A stretch of DNA of 64,000 bases from NCBI RefSeq assembly GCF_024138715.1, contig NZ_CP092074.1, positions 558,001-622,000 on the forward strand, written 5' to 3'. Shown in pieces: positions 11,353 through 20,816 of this stretch. How positions within the stretch are numbered: position 1 is the first letter of the stretch; each line of letters begins with the position of its first letter. The notes below the pieces were generated by a model. The model saw only the letters and a program-made list of their open reading frames with translations, had not been told where the DNA came from and did not search any database. Position numbers and translations under genes: made by a program. This DNA comes from Emticicia sp. 21SJ11W-3 (GTDB lineage Bacteria > Bacteroidota > Bacteroidia > Cytophagales > Spirosomataceae).

Positions 11353-12835
11353 TCTAAAATCATTTGAGGTTTGGTTTGTAACAGGTAGCCAGCATCTTTA
11401 CGGAGAAGAAACCCTCCGGCAGGTAGATGAACACTCGCAGATCATAGCTGATGCACTCAATAATTCTTCTGCCATACCCGTAAAAATTGTATTTAAACCG
11501 GTGGTAAAAACCCCCGACGAGATATGGTCTGTTTGCAAAGCAGCCAATAATACCCCCAACTGCGTGGGCGTTATTACCTGGATGCACACGTTCTCTCCGG
11601 CCAAAATGTGGATTCGCGGTTTAAATGCCCTGCAATTACCCATTCTTCATTTGCATACCCAGTTCAACCGTAATATTCCTTTTGATACCATCGATATGGA
11701 CTTCATGAACCTGAACCAGTCGGCGCATGGCGACAGGGAGTTCGGGCATATCATGACCAAAATGCGCCTGAACCGCAAGGTAGTAGTAGGGCATTGGCAA
11801 GATACAGAGGTGCACGATAAAATCAATGCCTGGGCACGTGTGGCCGTAGGCAGGTATCAGATGCAACACCTGAAAGTGGTACGCTTTGGCGATAACATGC
11901 GCCAGGTAGCCGTTACTGACGGCGACAAGGTGTCGGCTGAAATGAAGTTCGGTTTTTCAGTGAATACCCACGCGGTAGGAGACCTGGTGCAGGTAATTAA
12001 CCAGATTACTGATGCGGAAATTGAACGTTTGATACAGGAATACGAAGATACTTACGCCTTGATGCCCTCACTTTTAAAGAACGGCGAAAGGCGCAGCTCA
12101 CTGGTTGAGGCCGCACGCATAGAGGCGGGCCTGAAAGCATTTTTAACAGATGGAGGCTACGGTGCCTACACCAATACTTTTGAAGACCTGCATGGTATGC
12201 GCCAGCTGCCGGGTATCGGTTCGCAGCGCATGATGGCCGCCGGCTATGGTTATGGCGGTGAAGGCGACTGGAAAACCTCTGCCATGGTGCATGTAATGAA
12301 ACTAATGGCCAGCGGTATGAAAGGAGGCAACACCTTTATGGAAGACTACACTTACCACTTTGACCCTGAAAACGCCATGGTTCTGGGTTCTCACATGCTT
12401 GAAATCTGCCCTTCCATTGCCACCGGTACGGTTAATTGCGAGGTGCATCCTTTGGGCATCGGGGGTAAAGAAGACCCTGTACGCCTGGTGTTCAATGCTG
12501 CCTCAGGCCCGGCTCTGAACGTTTCGCTGGTAGACCTCGGCAACCGCTTCCGCCTTATTGTTAATGAAGTAGAAGCAGTAGAAGTAACTGAGTCTTTTCC
12601 TAAACTACCTACTGCCCGGGCGCTATGGAAACCTCAACCCGATATGAAGGTGGGTCTGGAAGCCTGGATACTGGCAGGAGGGGCACACCATACCGTATAT
12701 AGCCAGAACCTTACGGTTGAGTACCTTGAAAACCTGGCAGAAATGCTGGATATTGAACTGGTAGTGATTGATAAAGCAACCACCATCAGAGGTTTGAAGA
12801 ATGAACTGAAAATCAACGAAGTATTCTACAAATGA
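11345..12835 (+). CDS. araA: L-arabinose isomerase
   Basis: A 496-aa cytoplasmic enzyme converting L-arabinose to L-ribulose with a divalent metal. The metal and catalytic residues known from E. coli AraA appear at the same numbers: Glu306 (GEGDWK), Glu333 (FMEDYTYHF) and His350 (GSHMLEICP), with His448-His449 (GGAHHTVY) equivalent to the final pair. Nothing is missing. It overlaps araB by 8 nt and its stop overlaps the araD start, so the three genes form a translationally coupled araBAD block in the order B-A-D. Confidence 0.97.
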   Translation: MFNLKSFEVWFVTGSQHLYGEETLRQVDEHSQIIADALNNSSAIPVKIVFKPVVKTPDEIWSVCKAANNTPNCVGVITWMHTFSPAKMWIRGLNALQLPILHLHTQFNRNIPFDTIDMDFMNLNQSAHGDREFGHIMTKMRLNRKVVVGHWQDTEVHDKINAWARVAVGRYQMQHLKVVRFGDNMRQVAVTDGDKVSAEMKFGFSVNTHAVGDLVQVINQITDAEIERLIQEYEDTYALMPSLLKNGERRSSLVEAARIEAGLKAFLTDGGYGAYTNTFEDLHGMRQLPGIGSQRMMAAGYGYGGEGDWKTSAMVHVMKLMASGMKGGNTFMEDYTYHFDPENAMVLGSHMLEICPSIATGTVNCEVHPLGIGGKEDPVRLVFNAASGPALNVSLVDLGNRFRLIVNEVEAVEVTESFPKLPTARALWKPQPDMKVGLEAWILAGGAHHTVYSQNLTVEYLENLAEMLDIELVVIDKATTIRGLKNELKINEVFYK

Positions 12836-13536
12836 GCGCCTATCAATCATTAAAAGAAGAGTGCTATGAAGCCAATATGATGCTGCCGAAGCTGAAGCTG
12901 GTTTTGTTTACTTTTGGCAATGTAAGTGTAGTTGACAGAGAAAAAGCTGTTTTTGCCATAAAGCCCAGTGGGGTACCTTACGGAACCCTCAAAGTTGAAG
13001 ATATAGTAATTGTAGATTACGATGCCCTGGTGGTTGAAGGTAATCTGCGGCCGTCTTCAGATACCAAAACGCATGCCCGGCTTTACAAAACCTGGCAGGA
13101 TATCGGCGGTGTTACGCATACACACAGCACTTATGCGGTTGCCTGGGCACAGGCCGGTATGGACATACCGGTGTTTGGTACTACCCATGCCGACCACACT
13201 CATCATGATATTCCGTGTGCACCGGTGCTGACAGACGAAATGATACAAGGAGACTATGAATTTGAAACCGGCAACCAGATATTTGATGTCTTTCAGGCCA
13301 GAGGGCTGTCGCACAAAGAAGTGGAAATGGTTCTTTTGCAGAACCACGGTCCGTTTACCTGGGGCAAAACCGCTGAAAAGTCTGTCTACAATGCTGCTGT
13401 GCTGGAAGAAGTTGCCCGGATGGCGCTGCTTACCTTGCAGATTAACCCTGATACCCCCCGTATTAAAGATACATTACGCATGAAACACTATGAGCGCAAG
13501 CACGGTAAAAATGCGTATTACGGACAAGGATGCTAA
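12832..13536 (+). CDS. araD: L-ribulose-5-phosphate 4-epimerase
   Basis: A 234-aa class II aldolase/epimerase family protein that converts L-ribulose 5-phosphate to D-xylulose 5-phosphate, the entry to the pentose phosphate pathway. Zinc ligands His96 and His98 (THTHST) and His172 (NHGPF), and the catalytic Asp77 (SSDTKTH), sit one residue from their E. coli positions. The ATG overlaps the araA stop (ATGA), a sign of translational coupling. Length is normal for AraD (about 231 aa in E. coli). Confidence 0.96.
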   Translation: MSAYQSLKEECYEANMMLPKLKLVLFTFGNVSVVDREKAVFAIKPSGVPYGTLKVEDIVIVDYDALVVEGNLRPSSDTKTHARLYKTWQDIGGVTHTHSTYAVAWAQAGMDIPVFGTTHADHTHHDIPCAPVLTDEMIQGDYEFETGNQIFDVFQARGLSHKEVEMVLLQNHGPFTWGKTAEKSVYNAAVLEEVARMALLTLQINPDTPRIKDTLRMKHYERKHGKNAYYGQGC

Positions 13537-13572
13537 CTAAACCTGATTTTTACATTAAATAATACATTACCA

Positions 13573-14229
13573 ATGAAATTTTTTATTGATACGGCCAATC
13601 TGGCCGAAATTAAAGAAGCCAATGACCTGGGCGTGCTGGATGGGGTTACTACCAACCCTTCGCTAATGGCCAAAGAAGGTATTGCCGGCAAAGAGAATAT
13701 CCTGAACCATTACAAAGCCATTTGCCAGATTGTTGATGGGCCTATTTCGGCAGAAGTAATAGCTACCGACTTCAACGGAATTATTAAAGAAGGCGAAGAA
13801 CTGGCTGAGATTCACCAGAATATAGTGGTAAAAGTACCGATGGTAAAAGACGGTATTAAGGCCATCAAGTACTTTACAGACAAGGGCATCAGAACCAACT
13901 GTACCCTGATATTTTCGGCAGGGCAGGCATTGCTGGCTGCCAAAGCAGGCGCCAGCTATGTGTCGCCGTTTGTTGGCAGGCTGGACGATATATCAGTGGA
14001 TGGCCTGGAGTTAATCAGACAAATCCGCCTGATTTTTGATAACTACGGGTATCCGACGGAGATTCTGGCCGCTTCGGTTCGCCATCCTATGCATATCATT
14101 AAATGTGCTGAAATCGGTTCTGATGTAATGACCGGCCCCTTGAGCGCTATTACGGCTTTATTGAAGCACCCGCTTACTGACATTGGCCTGGAGAAATTTT
14201 TGGCCGATTACAAAAAAGTAAACGGCTGA
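13573..14229 (+). CDS. Transaldolase-like protein (FSA/small TAL type)
   Basis: A 218-aa TIM-barrel of the small transaldolase / fructose-6-phosphate aldolase subfamily. The N-terminal signature [10 protein letters not shown] and VTTNPSL is present, and the Schiff-base lysine is Lys87 in VVKVPM. It would handle C3 transfer in the non-oxidative pentose phosphate pathway, processing xylulose 5-phosphate coming from AraD. Small TAL-type proteins of this length in pentose operons usually act as transaldolases, but FSA activity cannot be excluded by eye. It starts 36 nt after araD in the same operon. Confidence 0.9.
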   Translation: MKFFIDTANLAEIKEANDLGVLDGVTTNPSLMAKEGIAGKENILNHYKAICQIVDGPISAEVIATDFNGIIKEGEELAEIHQNIVVKVPMVKDGIKAIKYFTDKGIRTNCTLIFSAGQALLAAKAGASYVSPFVGRLDDISVDGLELIRQIRLIFDNYGYPTEILAASVRHPMHIIKCAEIGSDVMTGPLSAITALLKHPLTDIGLEKFLADYKKVNG

Positions 14230-14280
14230 TACACTCCTTTTACCAGACAACCTCATTCAACCTTATTACACCTGTATCTA

Positions 14281-15936
14281 ATGACACTCGGACTCGAAAG
14301 CCTGGACTATATCATATTTCTGGTATATTTTGTTATTGTATCTGCTTACGGATACTGGATTTATAAAAACAAAGGGAAGCAGTCGGCCGATAGCAAGGAT
14401 TTTTTCCTGGCAGAAGGCTCGCTAACCTGGTGGGCCATTGGCGCCTCTATTATTGCCTCAAATATTTCTGCCGAGCAATTTATTGGTATGAGCGGGCAGG
14501 CTTTTCAGTTGGGTATCGCTATTTCGGTGTATGAGCTTTTAGGTGGGGTATCTTTATTGATAGTGGCGGTGTATTTTTTGCCCATGTATCTGAACAACAA
14601 GATTTTTACAATGCCGCAGTTTCTTGCCAAACGCTACGACGGCCGCCTGGCAACCATCATGGCTGTTTTCTGGTTGTTTCTTTACATTTTTGTCAACCTT
14701 ACCTCTATCATTTATCTGGGGGGGCTCAGTTTAGAGAAAATGACAGGTTTTAGTTTTATGACCTGCGCCCTATTCCTGACCATTTTTGCTGTGATTATCA
14801 CCCTGGGTGGTATGAAAGTAATTGGCTATACGGATGTAATTCAGGTAGTTTGCCTGATTTTCGGCGGGCTGGCCACTACTTACCTGGCGCTGGAATTGTT
14901 ATCGAACAAAGTTGGTACCGGCGCAGGTGTCTTAGAAGGCATGCGTCTGATAGCCCAGAAAGCCAATGGCCACCTGCACATGATTTTCAAACCCGGCGAA
15001 TATCAGGTACATGACGGCAAAGGAGGTTTCATAGATGCCTATCATCAGGTACCGGGTATTATGATGTTCATTATTGGTGGGCAGTGGGTTAACAACCTTA
15101 GTTATTTTGGCTGTAACCAGTACATTACACAAAGGGCATTGGGTGCCAATATCACCACCGCTCGCAGGGGCGTGTTGTTTGCGGCCTTTATGAAAATGCT
15201 GATGCCTTTTATTGTGGTTTTACCCGGGCTGGCAGCTTATGTGATATTCAAAGAAAACGCCGATAGTTCTATTGTTAATGGCATTACCCAGAACGGCATC
15301 GTAAAACCTGATAATGCGTATCCGGTTTTGCTGAATCTGTTGCCGGTGGGTTTAAAAGGCCTGGCTTTTGCAGCGCTTACGGCAGCCATTGTGGCGTCGC
15401 TGGCGGGTAAGGCCAATAGTATTTCTACGATTTATATGCTGGATATTCACACCAAGTTTTTCAATAAAAACCTGACTGAAAAGCAAACCGTCTGGACGGG
15501 CCGCGTAGCCATTGTCATTGCCTTTATCATTGCCTTGCTGGTAAGCCCGCTTCTGGCTAATTTCGGGCAGGCTTTTGAGTATATTCAGGTTTATACAGGC
15601 TATGTTTCTCCGGGTATTCTCAGTATTTTTGTACTGGGCTTTTTCTGGAAAAAAGCTACTGCCAACGGCGCACTGGCAGCTGCCGTGCTCAGTATTGTGC
15701 TATCGACTGTAATTGCCAGTGTTTACCCCGAATTTCCGTTTATGAACCGGATGGGTCTGGTGTTCTGGATTTGCTCGCTGGTGCATATTGTCATCAGTCT
15801 TTTGCAGGGTAAAGGTAAAGACCAGGCCAATGCCTTTGAGGTAAAGAAAGAATGGTTTAAGGTAGATACGCCTTTTACCATAGGCGCCTGGGTTGTGGTG
15901 GGTATTTTTGTTATAATTTATACAGTTTTTTGGTAA
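14281..15936 (+). CDS. Sodium:sugar symporter, SSS family (likely L-arabinose uptake)
   Basis: A 551-aa integral inner-membrane protein with about 14 hydrophobic segments. Family signs are the N-terminal helix with GYWIY, the WWAIGASIIASNISAEQFIG block (residues about 60-79, sodium-site region of SGLT-type proteins) and AGKANSISTIYMLDI near residues 377-391. It would bring L-arabinose released in the periplasm across the inner membrane with sodium. Placement between the transaldolase and the epimerase supports arabinose, but xylose or a disaccharide is possible. galM starts 20 nt downstream. Confidence 0.88.
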   Translation: MTLGLESLDYIIFLVYFVIVSAYGYWIYKNKGKQSADSKDFFLAEGSLTWWAIGASIIASNISAEQFIGMSGQAFQLGIAISVYELLGGVSLLIVAVYFLPMYLNNKIFTMPQFLAKRYDGRLATIMAVFWLFLYIFVNLTSIIYLGGLSLEKMTGFSFMTCALFLTIFAVIITLGGMKVIGYTDVIQVVCLIFGGLATTYLALELLSNKVGTGAGVLEGMRLIAQKANGHLHMIFKPGEYQVHDGKGGFIDAYHQVPGIMMFIIGGQWVNNLSYFGCNQYITQRALGANITTARRGVLFAAFMKMLMPFIVVLPGLAAYVIFKENADSSIVNGITQNGIVKPDNAYPVLLNLLPVGLKGLAFAALTAAIVASLAGKANSISTIYMLDIHTKFFNKNLTEKQTVWTGRVAIVIAFIIALLVSPLLANFGQAFEYIQVYTGYVSPGILSIFVLGFFWKKATANGALAAAVLSIVLSTVIASVYPEFPFMNRMGLVFWICSLVHIVISLLQGKGKDQANAFEVKKEWFKVDTPFTIGAWVVVGIFVIIYTVFW

Positions 15937-15956
15937 ACCTATTCAATCTGATAATT

Positions 15957-17120
15957 ATGAATCTAAAAACACTGGGTGTACTTCTTTGCGGAATGGCCCT
16001 GTTTAAGAGCTGTGCCTCTAAAACATCAGAAAATACACAAATGACAGACACTGCCAAAGTGAACACCATTGAAAAAGCAGCTTTCGGCCAATTACCGGAC
16101 GGCACAACGGCCGACTTATATACCTTGCGCAATGCCAGTGGCATGCAGGTACAAATTACTAACTACGGCGGCACCATTACAAGCCTGCAGGCGCCTGATA
16201 AAAACGGCAGGTTTGCAAACATTACCCTGGCCTGCGATTCTCTGGGCGGGTATCTGAAAGGTGTACCTTACTTTGGCGCCTTAATTGGCCGCTATGGTAA
16301 CCGCATAGCCAAGGGTAAATTCAGCCTTGATGGGCAGCAGTACACCCTTGCGCAAAACAATGGAGTGAACGCCCTGCATGGTGGTAAAAAGGGTTTCGAT
16401 AAGGTACTATGGACAGCCACAGCAGTTGACGGAGCAGAACCCCAACTGAAACTCAGCTATACTTCGGCAGATGGAGAAGAGGGGTATCCGGGTAAACTGA
16501 CAGTAGTGGTAGTTTATACCCTACTGAAAGATAACGCTATAAAAATAGATTACAAGGCTACTACCGACAAGGCGACGGTTGTGAATCTGACCAATCATAC
16601 ATATTTTAACCTGACGGGTGATGCCACAAAAGATATTCTGGGTCATGAAGTAACCCTGCTGGCAGATAAGTTTTTGCCGGTAGATGAAACCCTTATACCT
16701 ACCGGAGAGTTGAAAGCCGTAGCCGGAACACCTTTCGATTTTACGACGGCGCATTCAATAGGCGCGCGCATCAATGACCCCAAGGATGTTCAGATTATGT
16801 ACGGCAAAGGATATGACCATTGCTGGGTATTTACCGAAGCCGGTAATAAATTGAAAAAAGTAGCATCTGTTTATGAACCTACTACCGGCCGTTTGATGGA
16901 GGTGTCTACCACAGAGCCGGCCATTCAGTTTTACTCAGGTAATTTTCTGGATGGAACCGTGATCGGAAAAGGCGGTATTCCTGCCCAATTCCGCACAGGT
17001 TTTTGTCTGGAAACCCAACATTATCCCGATTCGCCCAATCAACCAAAATTCCCCACTACGGTGCTGAAACCCGGAGAAACCTATCAGACTACTACGGTTT
17101 ATAGTTTTTCTGCCAGATAA
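15957..17120 (+). CDS. galM: Aldose 1-epimerase (mutarotase), exported, probable lipoprotein
   Basis: The ATG at 15957 gives 387 aa with a hydrophobic N-terminus and a Cys at residue 19 (ALFKSCAS), read as a lipoprotein signal although the lipobox is not ideal. The GalM beta-sandwich follows, with ITNYGGTI, GRYGNRI, NGVNALHGG (His) and NLTNHTYFNL (His), and a late Glu (CLETQ) as the usual catalytic base. It interconverts the alpha and beta anomers of aldoses. With an export signal it should act in the periplasm, presenting the anomer used by the symporter encoded 20 nt upstream. It is the last gene of the ara operon; a hairpin terminator follows at 17132. Confidence 0.9.
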   Translation: MNLKTLGVLLCGMALFKSCASKTSENTQMTDTAKVNTIEKAAFGQLPDGTTADLYTLRNASGMQVQITNYGGTITSLQAPDKNGRFANITLACDSLGGYLKGVPYFGALIGRYGNRIAKGKFSLDGQQYTLAQNNGVNALHGGKKGFDKVLWTATAVDGAEPQLKLSYTSADGEEGYPGKLTVVVVYTLLKDNAIKIDYKATTDKATVVNLTNHTYFNLTGDATKDILGHEVTLLADKFLPVDETLIPTGELKAVAGTPFDFTTAHSIGARINDPKDVQIMYGKGYDHCWVFTEAGNKLKKVASVYEPTTGRLMEVSTTEPAIQFYSGNFLDGTVIGKGGIPAQFRTGFCLETQHYPDSPNQPKFPTTVLKPGETYQTTTVYSFSAR

Positions 17121-17131
17121 ATAAAACAAGA

Positions 17132-17161
17132 AGGCCCTTACTCATAACAGAATAAGGGCCT
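17132..17161. terminator. Bidirectional rho-independent terminator after galM
   Basis: Perfect 9-bp stem AGGCCCTTA / TAAGGGCCT with a 12-nt loop lies between the convergent genes galM (+) and the small secreted protein (-). A T-rich stretch follows on the + strand (17163-17170), and an A-rich stretch upstream gives the - strand a T-rich tail. Confidence 0.75.
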
Positions 17162-17169
17162 CGTTATTT

Positions 17170-17508
17170 TTACGGTTTCTGGCGGGTTAGTTTCATTTCG
17201 CCTCTCTCGTTTTTTACAATAATTTCATTCTCATTAATCAGTTCACCGGTGCTGGCGATGGTCATGTCATTAAACGAAATGCTGTAAGAAAACTTCTTGC
17301 CATCTACTTTCCCGTTTTCAAGTTTGGTCTCTCCAAATTGTGTTTTCCAGGTTCCTTTTAGTTCATTTCCTTCTACTTTAAAAGTATAGGTTACTTCAAA
17401 GGTACCATTCGGGGTTTCACGAGACCCCTTCCAGTTGCCATCAATGGGGTTTTGTGCAAAAGCTGTCAATGCACCCAGCATCAGCATTAATACAAAAAGC
17501 TGTTTCAT
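17170..17508 (-). CDS. Small secreted beta-rich protein of unknown function
   Basis: A 112-aa protein with a clear signal peptide (MKQLFVLMLMLGALTAFAQ). The mature part is about 93 residues with repeating strand-turn patterns (GNWKGSRETPNG, GNELKGTW, GKVDGKKFSYSI), as in small lipocalin-like or avidin-like beta barrels widespread in Bacteroidota. I do not recognise a characterised family. It lies 90 nt downstream of the xylanase on the same strand and may be co-transcribed. A carbohydrate-related role is guessed from context only. Confidence 0.7.
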   Translation of the reverse strand: MKQLFVLMLMLGALTAFAQNPIDGNWKGSRETPNGTFEVTYTFKVEGNELKGTWKTQFGETKLENGKVDGKKFSYSISFNDMTIASTGELINENEIIVKNERGEMKLTRQKP

Positions 17509-17598
17509 AGTTGATAAATTTTAATTGAATAATTAAACAAAAAAGATATTAGATATAAAAAAGTTAAACATTCATAAACAGGTTTTCAGGCGGTAATA

Positions 17599-18702
17599 TC
17601 ATTGTCTGAGGCCTAAAACCTTATAATAGGCCGGTTTGGGTTGATTGTTTCTGTCAAACAATAGCGGGTAGTTGGTTCTGCCCCTGATGGGCCAGTTGTT
17701 CAGCCAGCTGTCGCCGTCATTTACACCCCAGAAAGTAACCCTGGTAATCTTGTCTTTATGTTTCAGAAACAATTTAAACAGCGCTTCATAATCATCAGCC
17801 AGCTGATTCTGAACCGCCTCGGGTAAACCATCAGGGTAGGGGTTCGACTCCGCGTTGGCTGTCATACGCTGGCCCACATCTGCCCCCTGAAAATTCCTTG
17901 GTAAAATCTCTATGTCCAGCTCTGTAAACATCACTTTAACTCCCAGGGCAGCATACTGAAGGATGCTCTCCTCGATGTCTTTAAGTGGTAGCTTACCCAG
18001 ATGCCAATGCCCCTGAATACCCACACCGTCTATTCTTACCCCGGCCTGCTGAATTTTCTTTATCAGATTGATGCATCCGGCTCTTTTGGCGGGTTGCTCG
18101 TTATTGTAATCGTTGTAATAAAGCTCGCTTTTGGGTGATGCCTGCTGCGCCAGCCGGAAAGCCTCCGTAATGTAGCCCTCTCCTAATTTTTGCAGAAAAA
18201 CCGATTTTCGGAGGGTGCCGTCTTCATTGAGCGCCTCATTGACTACATCCCATGAAAACACCTGTCCATCATAACGGCCGGCTACGGTTTTGATGTGGTC
18301 GGTAAAGAACATTCGGATGGAGTCGGCACTCTGGATACGACGGATAAACCCGGGTAGCTGGCTGTGCCAAACTAGTGTATGCCCGTTTATTTTAATCTTA
18401 TGCTTTTTTCCATAAGCTACCAGCTTATCTGCCAAAGTAAAATCGTAGGTGTCCCATTGGGGGTGCAAAAGGGCAGACTTCATAATGTTTTCGGGTGTGG
18501 CACTGTTAAACTGAGCAATGATGAGCTCATTTACGGCAGCGTTACGCTCTTCAATTTGTGCGGTATTCAAGGCGGTACCAATGGCAAAGTCTTTTTTAAA
18601 TGCCTCTTTCAGGGTCTTGGCTTTTTTGGTGTTGTCCTGAAAGGTGAAGTTGGCAAACAAGACAGCCACCCAGGCAATGATGATGAACAGCTTTATTCTC
18701 AT
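17599..18702 (-). CDS. Endo-1,4-beta-xylanase, GH10
   Basis: A 367-aa protein: N-terminal hydrophobic signal (about 1-21) and a single GH10 TIM barrel with no carbohydrate-binding module. Catalytic residues are readable: acid/base Glu156 in SWDVVNEAL and nucleophile Glu261 in FTELDI, along with substrate-site segments NGHTLVWHSQ (106-115) and WGVNDGDSW near the C-terminus. It cuts the xylan backbone into oligosaccharides outside the cytoplasm. It lies 289 nt downstream of susD1 on the same strand and completes a xylan unit with SusC1/SusD1; the arabinofuranosidases and esterases in region 1 would act on the side chains. An inverted repeat (18762-18790) lies upstream. Confidence 0.93.
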   Translation of the reverse strand: MRIKLFIIIAWVAVLFANFTFQDNTKKAKTLKEAFKKDFAIGTALNTAQIEERNAAVNELIIAQFNSATPENIMKSALLHPQWDTYDFTLADKLVAYGKKHKIKINGHTLVWHSQLPGFIRRIQSADSIRMFFTDHIKTVAGRYDGQVFSWDVVNEALNEDGTLRKSVFLQKLGEGYITEAFRLAQQASPKSELYYNDYNNEQPAKRAGCINLIKKIQQAGVRIDGVGIQGHWHLGKLPLKDIEESILQYAALGVKVMFTELDIEILPRNFQGADVGQRMTANAESNPYPDGLPEAVQNQLADDYEALFKLFLKHKDKITRVTFWGVNDGDSWLNNWPIRGRTNYPLLFDRNNQPKPAYYKVLGLRQ

Positions 18703-18761
18703 GTGGGTATTATTAAAAGTAAAATTACTATGAAATGGGGTTATGACGCTTCTGAATAAAA

Positions 18762-18790
18762 TCTAACGCCTATAATATACAGACGTTAGA
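18762..18790. repeat. Inverted repeat upstream of the GH10 xylanase
   Basis: Arms TCTAACG and CGTTAGA (7 bp, perfect) are separated by 15 bp and centred about 75 bp upstream of the xylanase start. It may be an operator or an mRNA hairpin. It was not found at the susC promoters. Confidence 0.35.
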
Positions 18791-18889
18791 CCAACTTGTA
18801 TGAAACGAAACTACTATTGTTATTGGTACTGTAAACTTTCTAATATGACTGAGGTGTTTCTGCCCGGCGTGAATCAGGCCCATGAATCT

Positions 18890-18911
18890 GCCACGCCTGA
18901 AAGGCGGTGGC
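18890..18911. other. GC-rich hairpin between susD1 and the xylanase gene
   Basis: A stem of 8 bp (GCCAC+GCC paired with GGC+GTGGC, one bulged G) closes a 5-nt loop, about 80 nt downstream of the susD1 stop. No T-run follows on either strand. Candidate mRNA-stabilising or partial-termination hairpin that would separate susCD from the xylanase. Confidence 0.4.
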
Positions 18912-18991
18912 GGTATCATGGTTGGTTGCCTGAGCCACGTCTGAACAGCTATTCAGTTAAGGTAAGCGAGTGCAAATTCATTCAGACCTAA

Positions 18992-20803
18992 TCAGTATCC
19001 CGGGTTCTGCGGAAACTTAGGGCCTTCCACCGTCCGGTCAATCTGCGATTGCGGAATAGGTCTCAGCATGTGAAAATCCTTCACATAATTGGCGGCCTCG
19101 TTGTTCCAGGCCTTTACACGTTTTACCAGCGTTTTGGTACGTACCAGGTCGTGGTATCTCATCCATTCTCCAAACAGCTCCCGGCTTCTTTCGTCCAGAA
19201 TAAAGTCTACGGTTACGTTTTCCGGTTTAATTAACATGGCCTCGGCTGCGGCAGCATTTTGCGCGGCCGTGTTGGTTTTCCGGTAAGCCGCTCTCTGGCG
19301 TATCACGTTCAGCAGTTCGGCAGCTTTGGTTTTGTCTCCGGCTTGCAGATAAGCCTCGGCACCTACCAGATACACCTCTGCAAAGCGGGTAATTACCACC
19401 GGGCGGGTAGAAGGGTCATTGAAGTTACTGCCGCGGCTGGGGTCCATAAATTTCTTGATGGCCGGGTATAAGTCGGCCTTCCAAAGGCTGGGTGGAGCAA
19501 TGATGCCCTTAAATGGCCTGGTGCCATAAAACTGCGGCGCGCCCACAACCTCAAAGTCAGGCAGCCATACGGCAGTATCTATCCCTATCTGGGTAGTATA
19601 GCCAATGCCGCGTTTGTTATTGGCAGAAGATGGCGTGTTGGTAACACTGGTATTGGCAATGTAAACCGAGTAAAAGGTATTGGCGTACCTGGCGTCAATG
19701 TCTCTTCTGACAAAGGCCTGGTCAAGAAAGTAGTTCTTGCCGGTGTATTCGCCGGATGTTTGTTTGACACTGTTTGGACGAATGCGTTGATACGGGCGGC
19801 CATAATAAGAATCACGGATCATGCCCGATGTACCCGAGTTAACCAGAACGCCGGAAGCATTAACGAAAGAGTTAACCCCACTGTTGTTGGGGTAGTTCCA
19901 GTTCGTAAACCAGGGTGTAAGGTTTTGTGCACCCCCGGCGCTGGCACCGGCGCCAACTGTGTAATAGCCAAACTTGGCATCGAGCATGTGATCGCTCACA
20001 AACATGGTTTCTTTGCCGTAGTCATTAGCGGGCACGAAGGCATCGCCAAAGTCTTGCCAGAGATCCAGGCCATAAGTGGCTTTGTTGGCAATAATATCGC
20101 TTGCAATTTTGGCTGCTTCGGCATAATCTGCCTGCGAGCCTGTCAGCCAGCCACGTGTAAGGTAGGCCTTGGCCAGAAAGAACTGAGCCACCGGCTTGGT
20201 AGCAGCTTTGCCCAGAAACGGAGCCGTAGGTTTGTCTGGCAATGCGGCTGCGGCCTCGGTTAAGTCTTGTATAATCAGCTTGTAAACTTCAGATGCCGGG
20301 TCTCTTTTGGCGCTTTGAGACGGTACGGTAATAAACTCGGTATTCAGCGGCACATCTCCCCAGGTCTGAACCAGATAAAAATACCAGAAACCTCTCAGAA
20401 ACTTGGCTTGTGCCAGGTATTGTTTTTTGGTGGCTTCGGGCAATGAGATGTCCTGTCCGAATTTCAACACACCATTCAGGGTATTGATACAGGTAAACGA
20501 GGTAGCCCAGGCAGAACCGAAGTTGGTGCCGTTCAGGCCGTTAAAAGTGTGTACAGGTCCGCCACCGCTACTGGCACCCTGAATGAATTCGTCGGTACCG
20601 GCCTGCATTTCAGAAGAGAAACCTTCGGTGCCCCACTGGTTACGGATTTCGTTGTATACCCCGGCAATACCACCCAGAACCCCTGCAGGGCTGTTAAAAA
20701 ATGAAGGTACTATCTGCGACTGGGGGTGTTCTTCAAGAATTTTTTCGCAACCCAGGCTAGAAAACAGCGTTGCGATGATGAGTATAACTTTTATTTTTTT
20801 CAT
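18992..20803 (-). CDS. SusD-like outer-membrane glycan-binding lipoprotein (SusD1)
   Basis: A 603-aa RagB/SusD protein. Lipoprotein signal with Cys19 (FSSLGCEK). The SusD fold is indicated by the N-terminal ILEEHPQS, TPR-like helices with FLRGFWYFYLVQTWGDVPL (residues about 133-151) and the C-terminal VDFILDERSRELFGEWMRY and MLRPIPQSQ blocks. It would cap the SusC1 barrel and bind oligosaccharides at the cell surface. It starts 13 nt after susC1, the standard pairing. A xylan-type ligand is inferred from the GH10 gene downstream. Confidence 0.95.
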   Translation of the reverse strand: MKKIKVILIIATLFSSLGCEKILEEHPQSQIVPSFFNSPAGVLGGIAGVYNEIRNQWGTEGFSSEMQAGTDEFIQGASSGGGPVHTFNGLNGTNFGSAWATSFTCINTLNGVLKFGQDISLPEATKKQYLAQAKFLRGFWYFYLVQTWGDVPLNTEFITVPSQSAKRDPASEVYKLIIQDLTEAAAALPDKPTAPFLGKAATKPVAQFFLAKAYLTRGWLTGSQADYAEAAKIASDIIANKATYGLDLWQDFGDAFVPANDYGKETMFVSDHMLDAKFGYYTVGAGASAGGAQNLTPWFTNWNYPNNSGVNSFVNASGVLVNSGTSGMIRDSYYGRPYQRIRPNSVKQTSGEYTGKNYFLDQAFVRRDIDARYANTFYSVYIANTSVTNTPSSANNKRGIGYTTQIGIDTAVWLPDFEVVGAPQFYGTRPFKGIIAPPSLWKADLYPAIKKFMDPSRGSNFNDPSTRPVVITRFAEVYLVGAEAYLQAGDKTKAAELLNVIRQRAAYRKTNTAAQNAAAAEAMLIKPENVTVDFILDERSRELFGEWMRYHDLVRTKTLVKRVKAWNNEAANYVKDFHMLRPIPQSQIDRTVEGPKFPQNPGY

Positions 20804-20816
20804 GTCTTTTCAAAAA

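Noticed and set aside
18800-18991. 63-codon + strand ORF between susD1 and the xylanase
   Set aside because: Trp/Tyr/Arg-rich, no recognisable pattern, and it overlaps a GC-rich hairpin; more likely untranslated intercistronic DNA.
19760-20263. 167-codon ORF antisense to susD1
   Set aside because: Cys/Gly/Val-rich shadow frame within a solid SusD gene.
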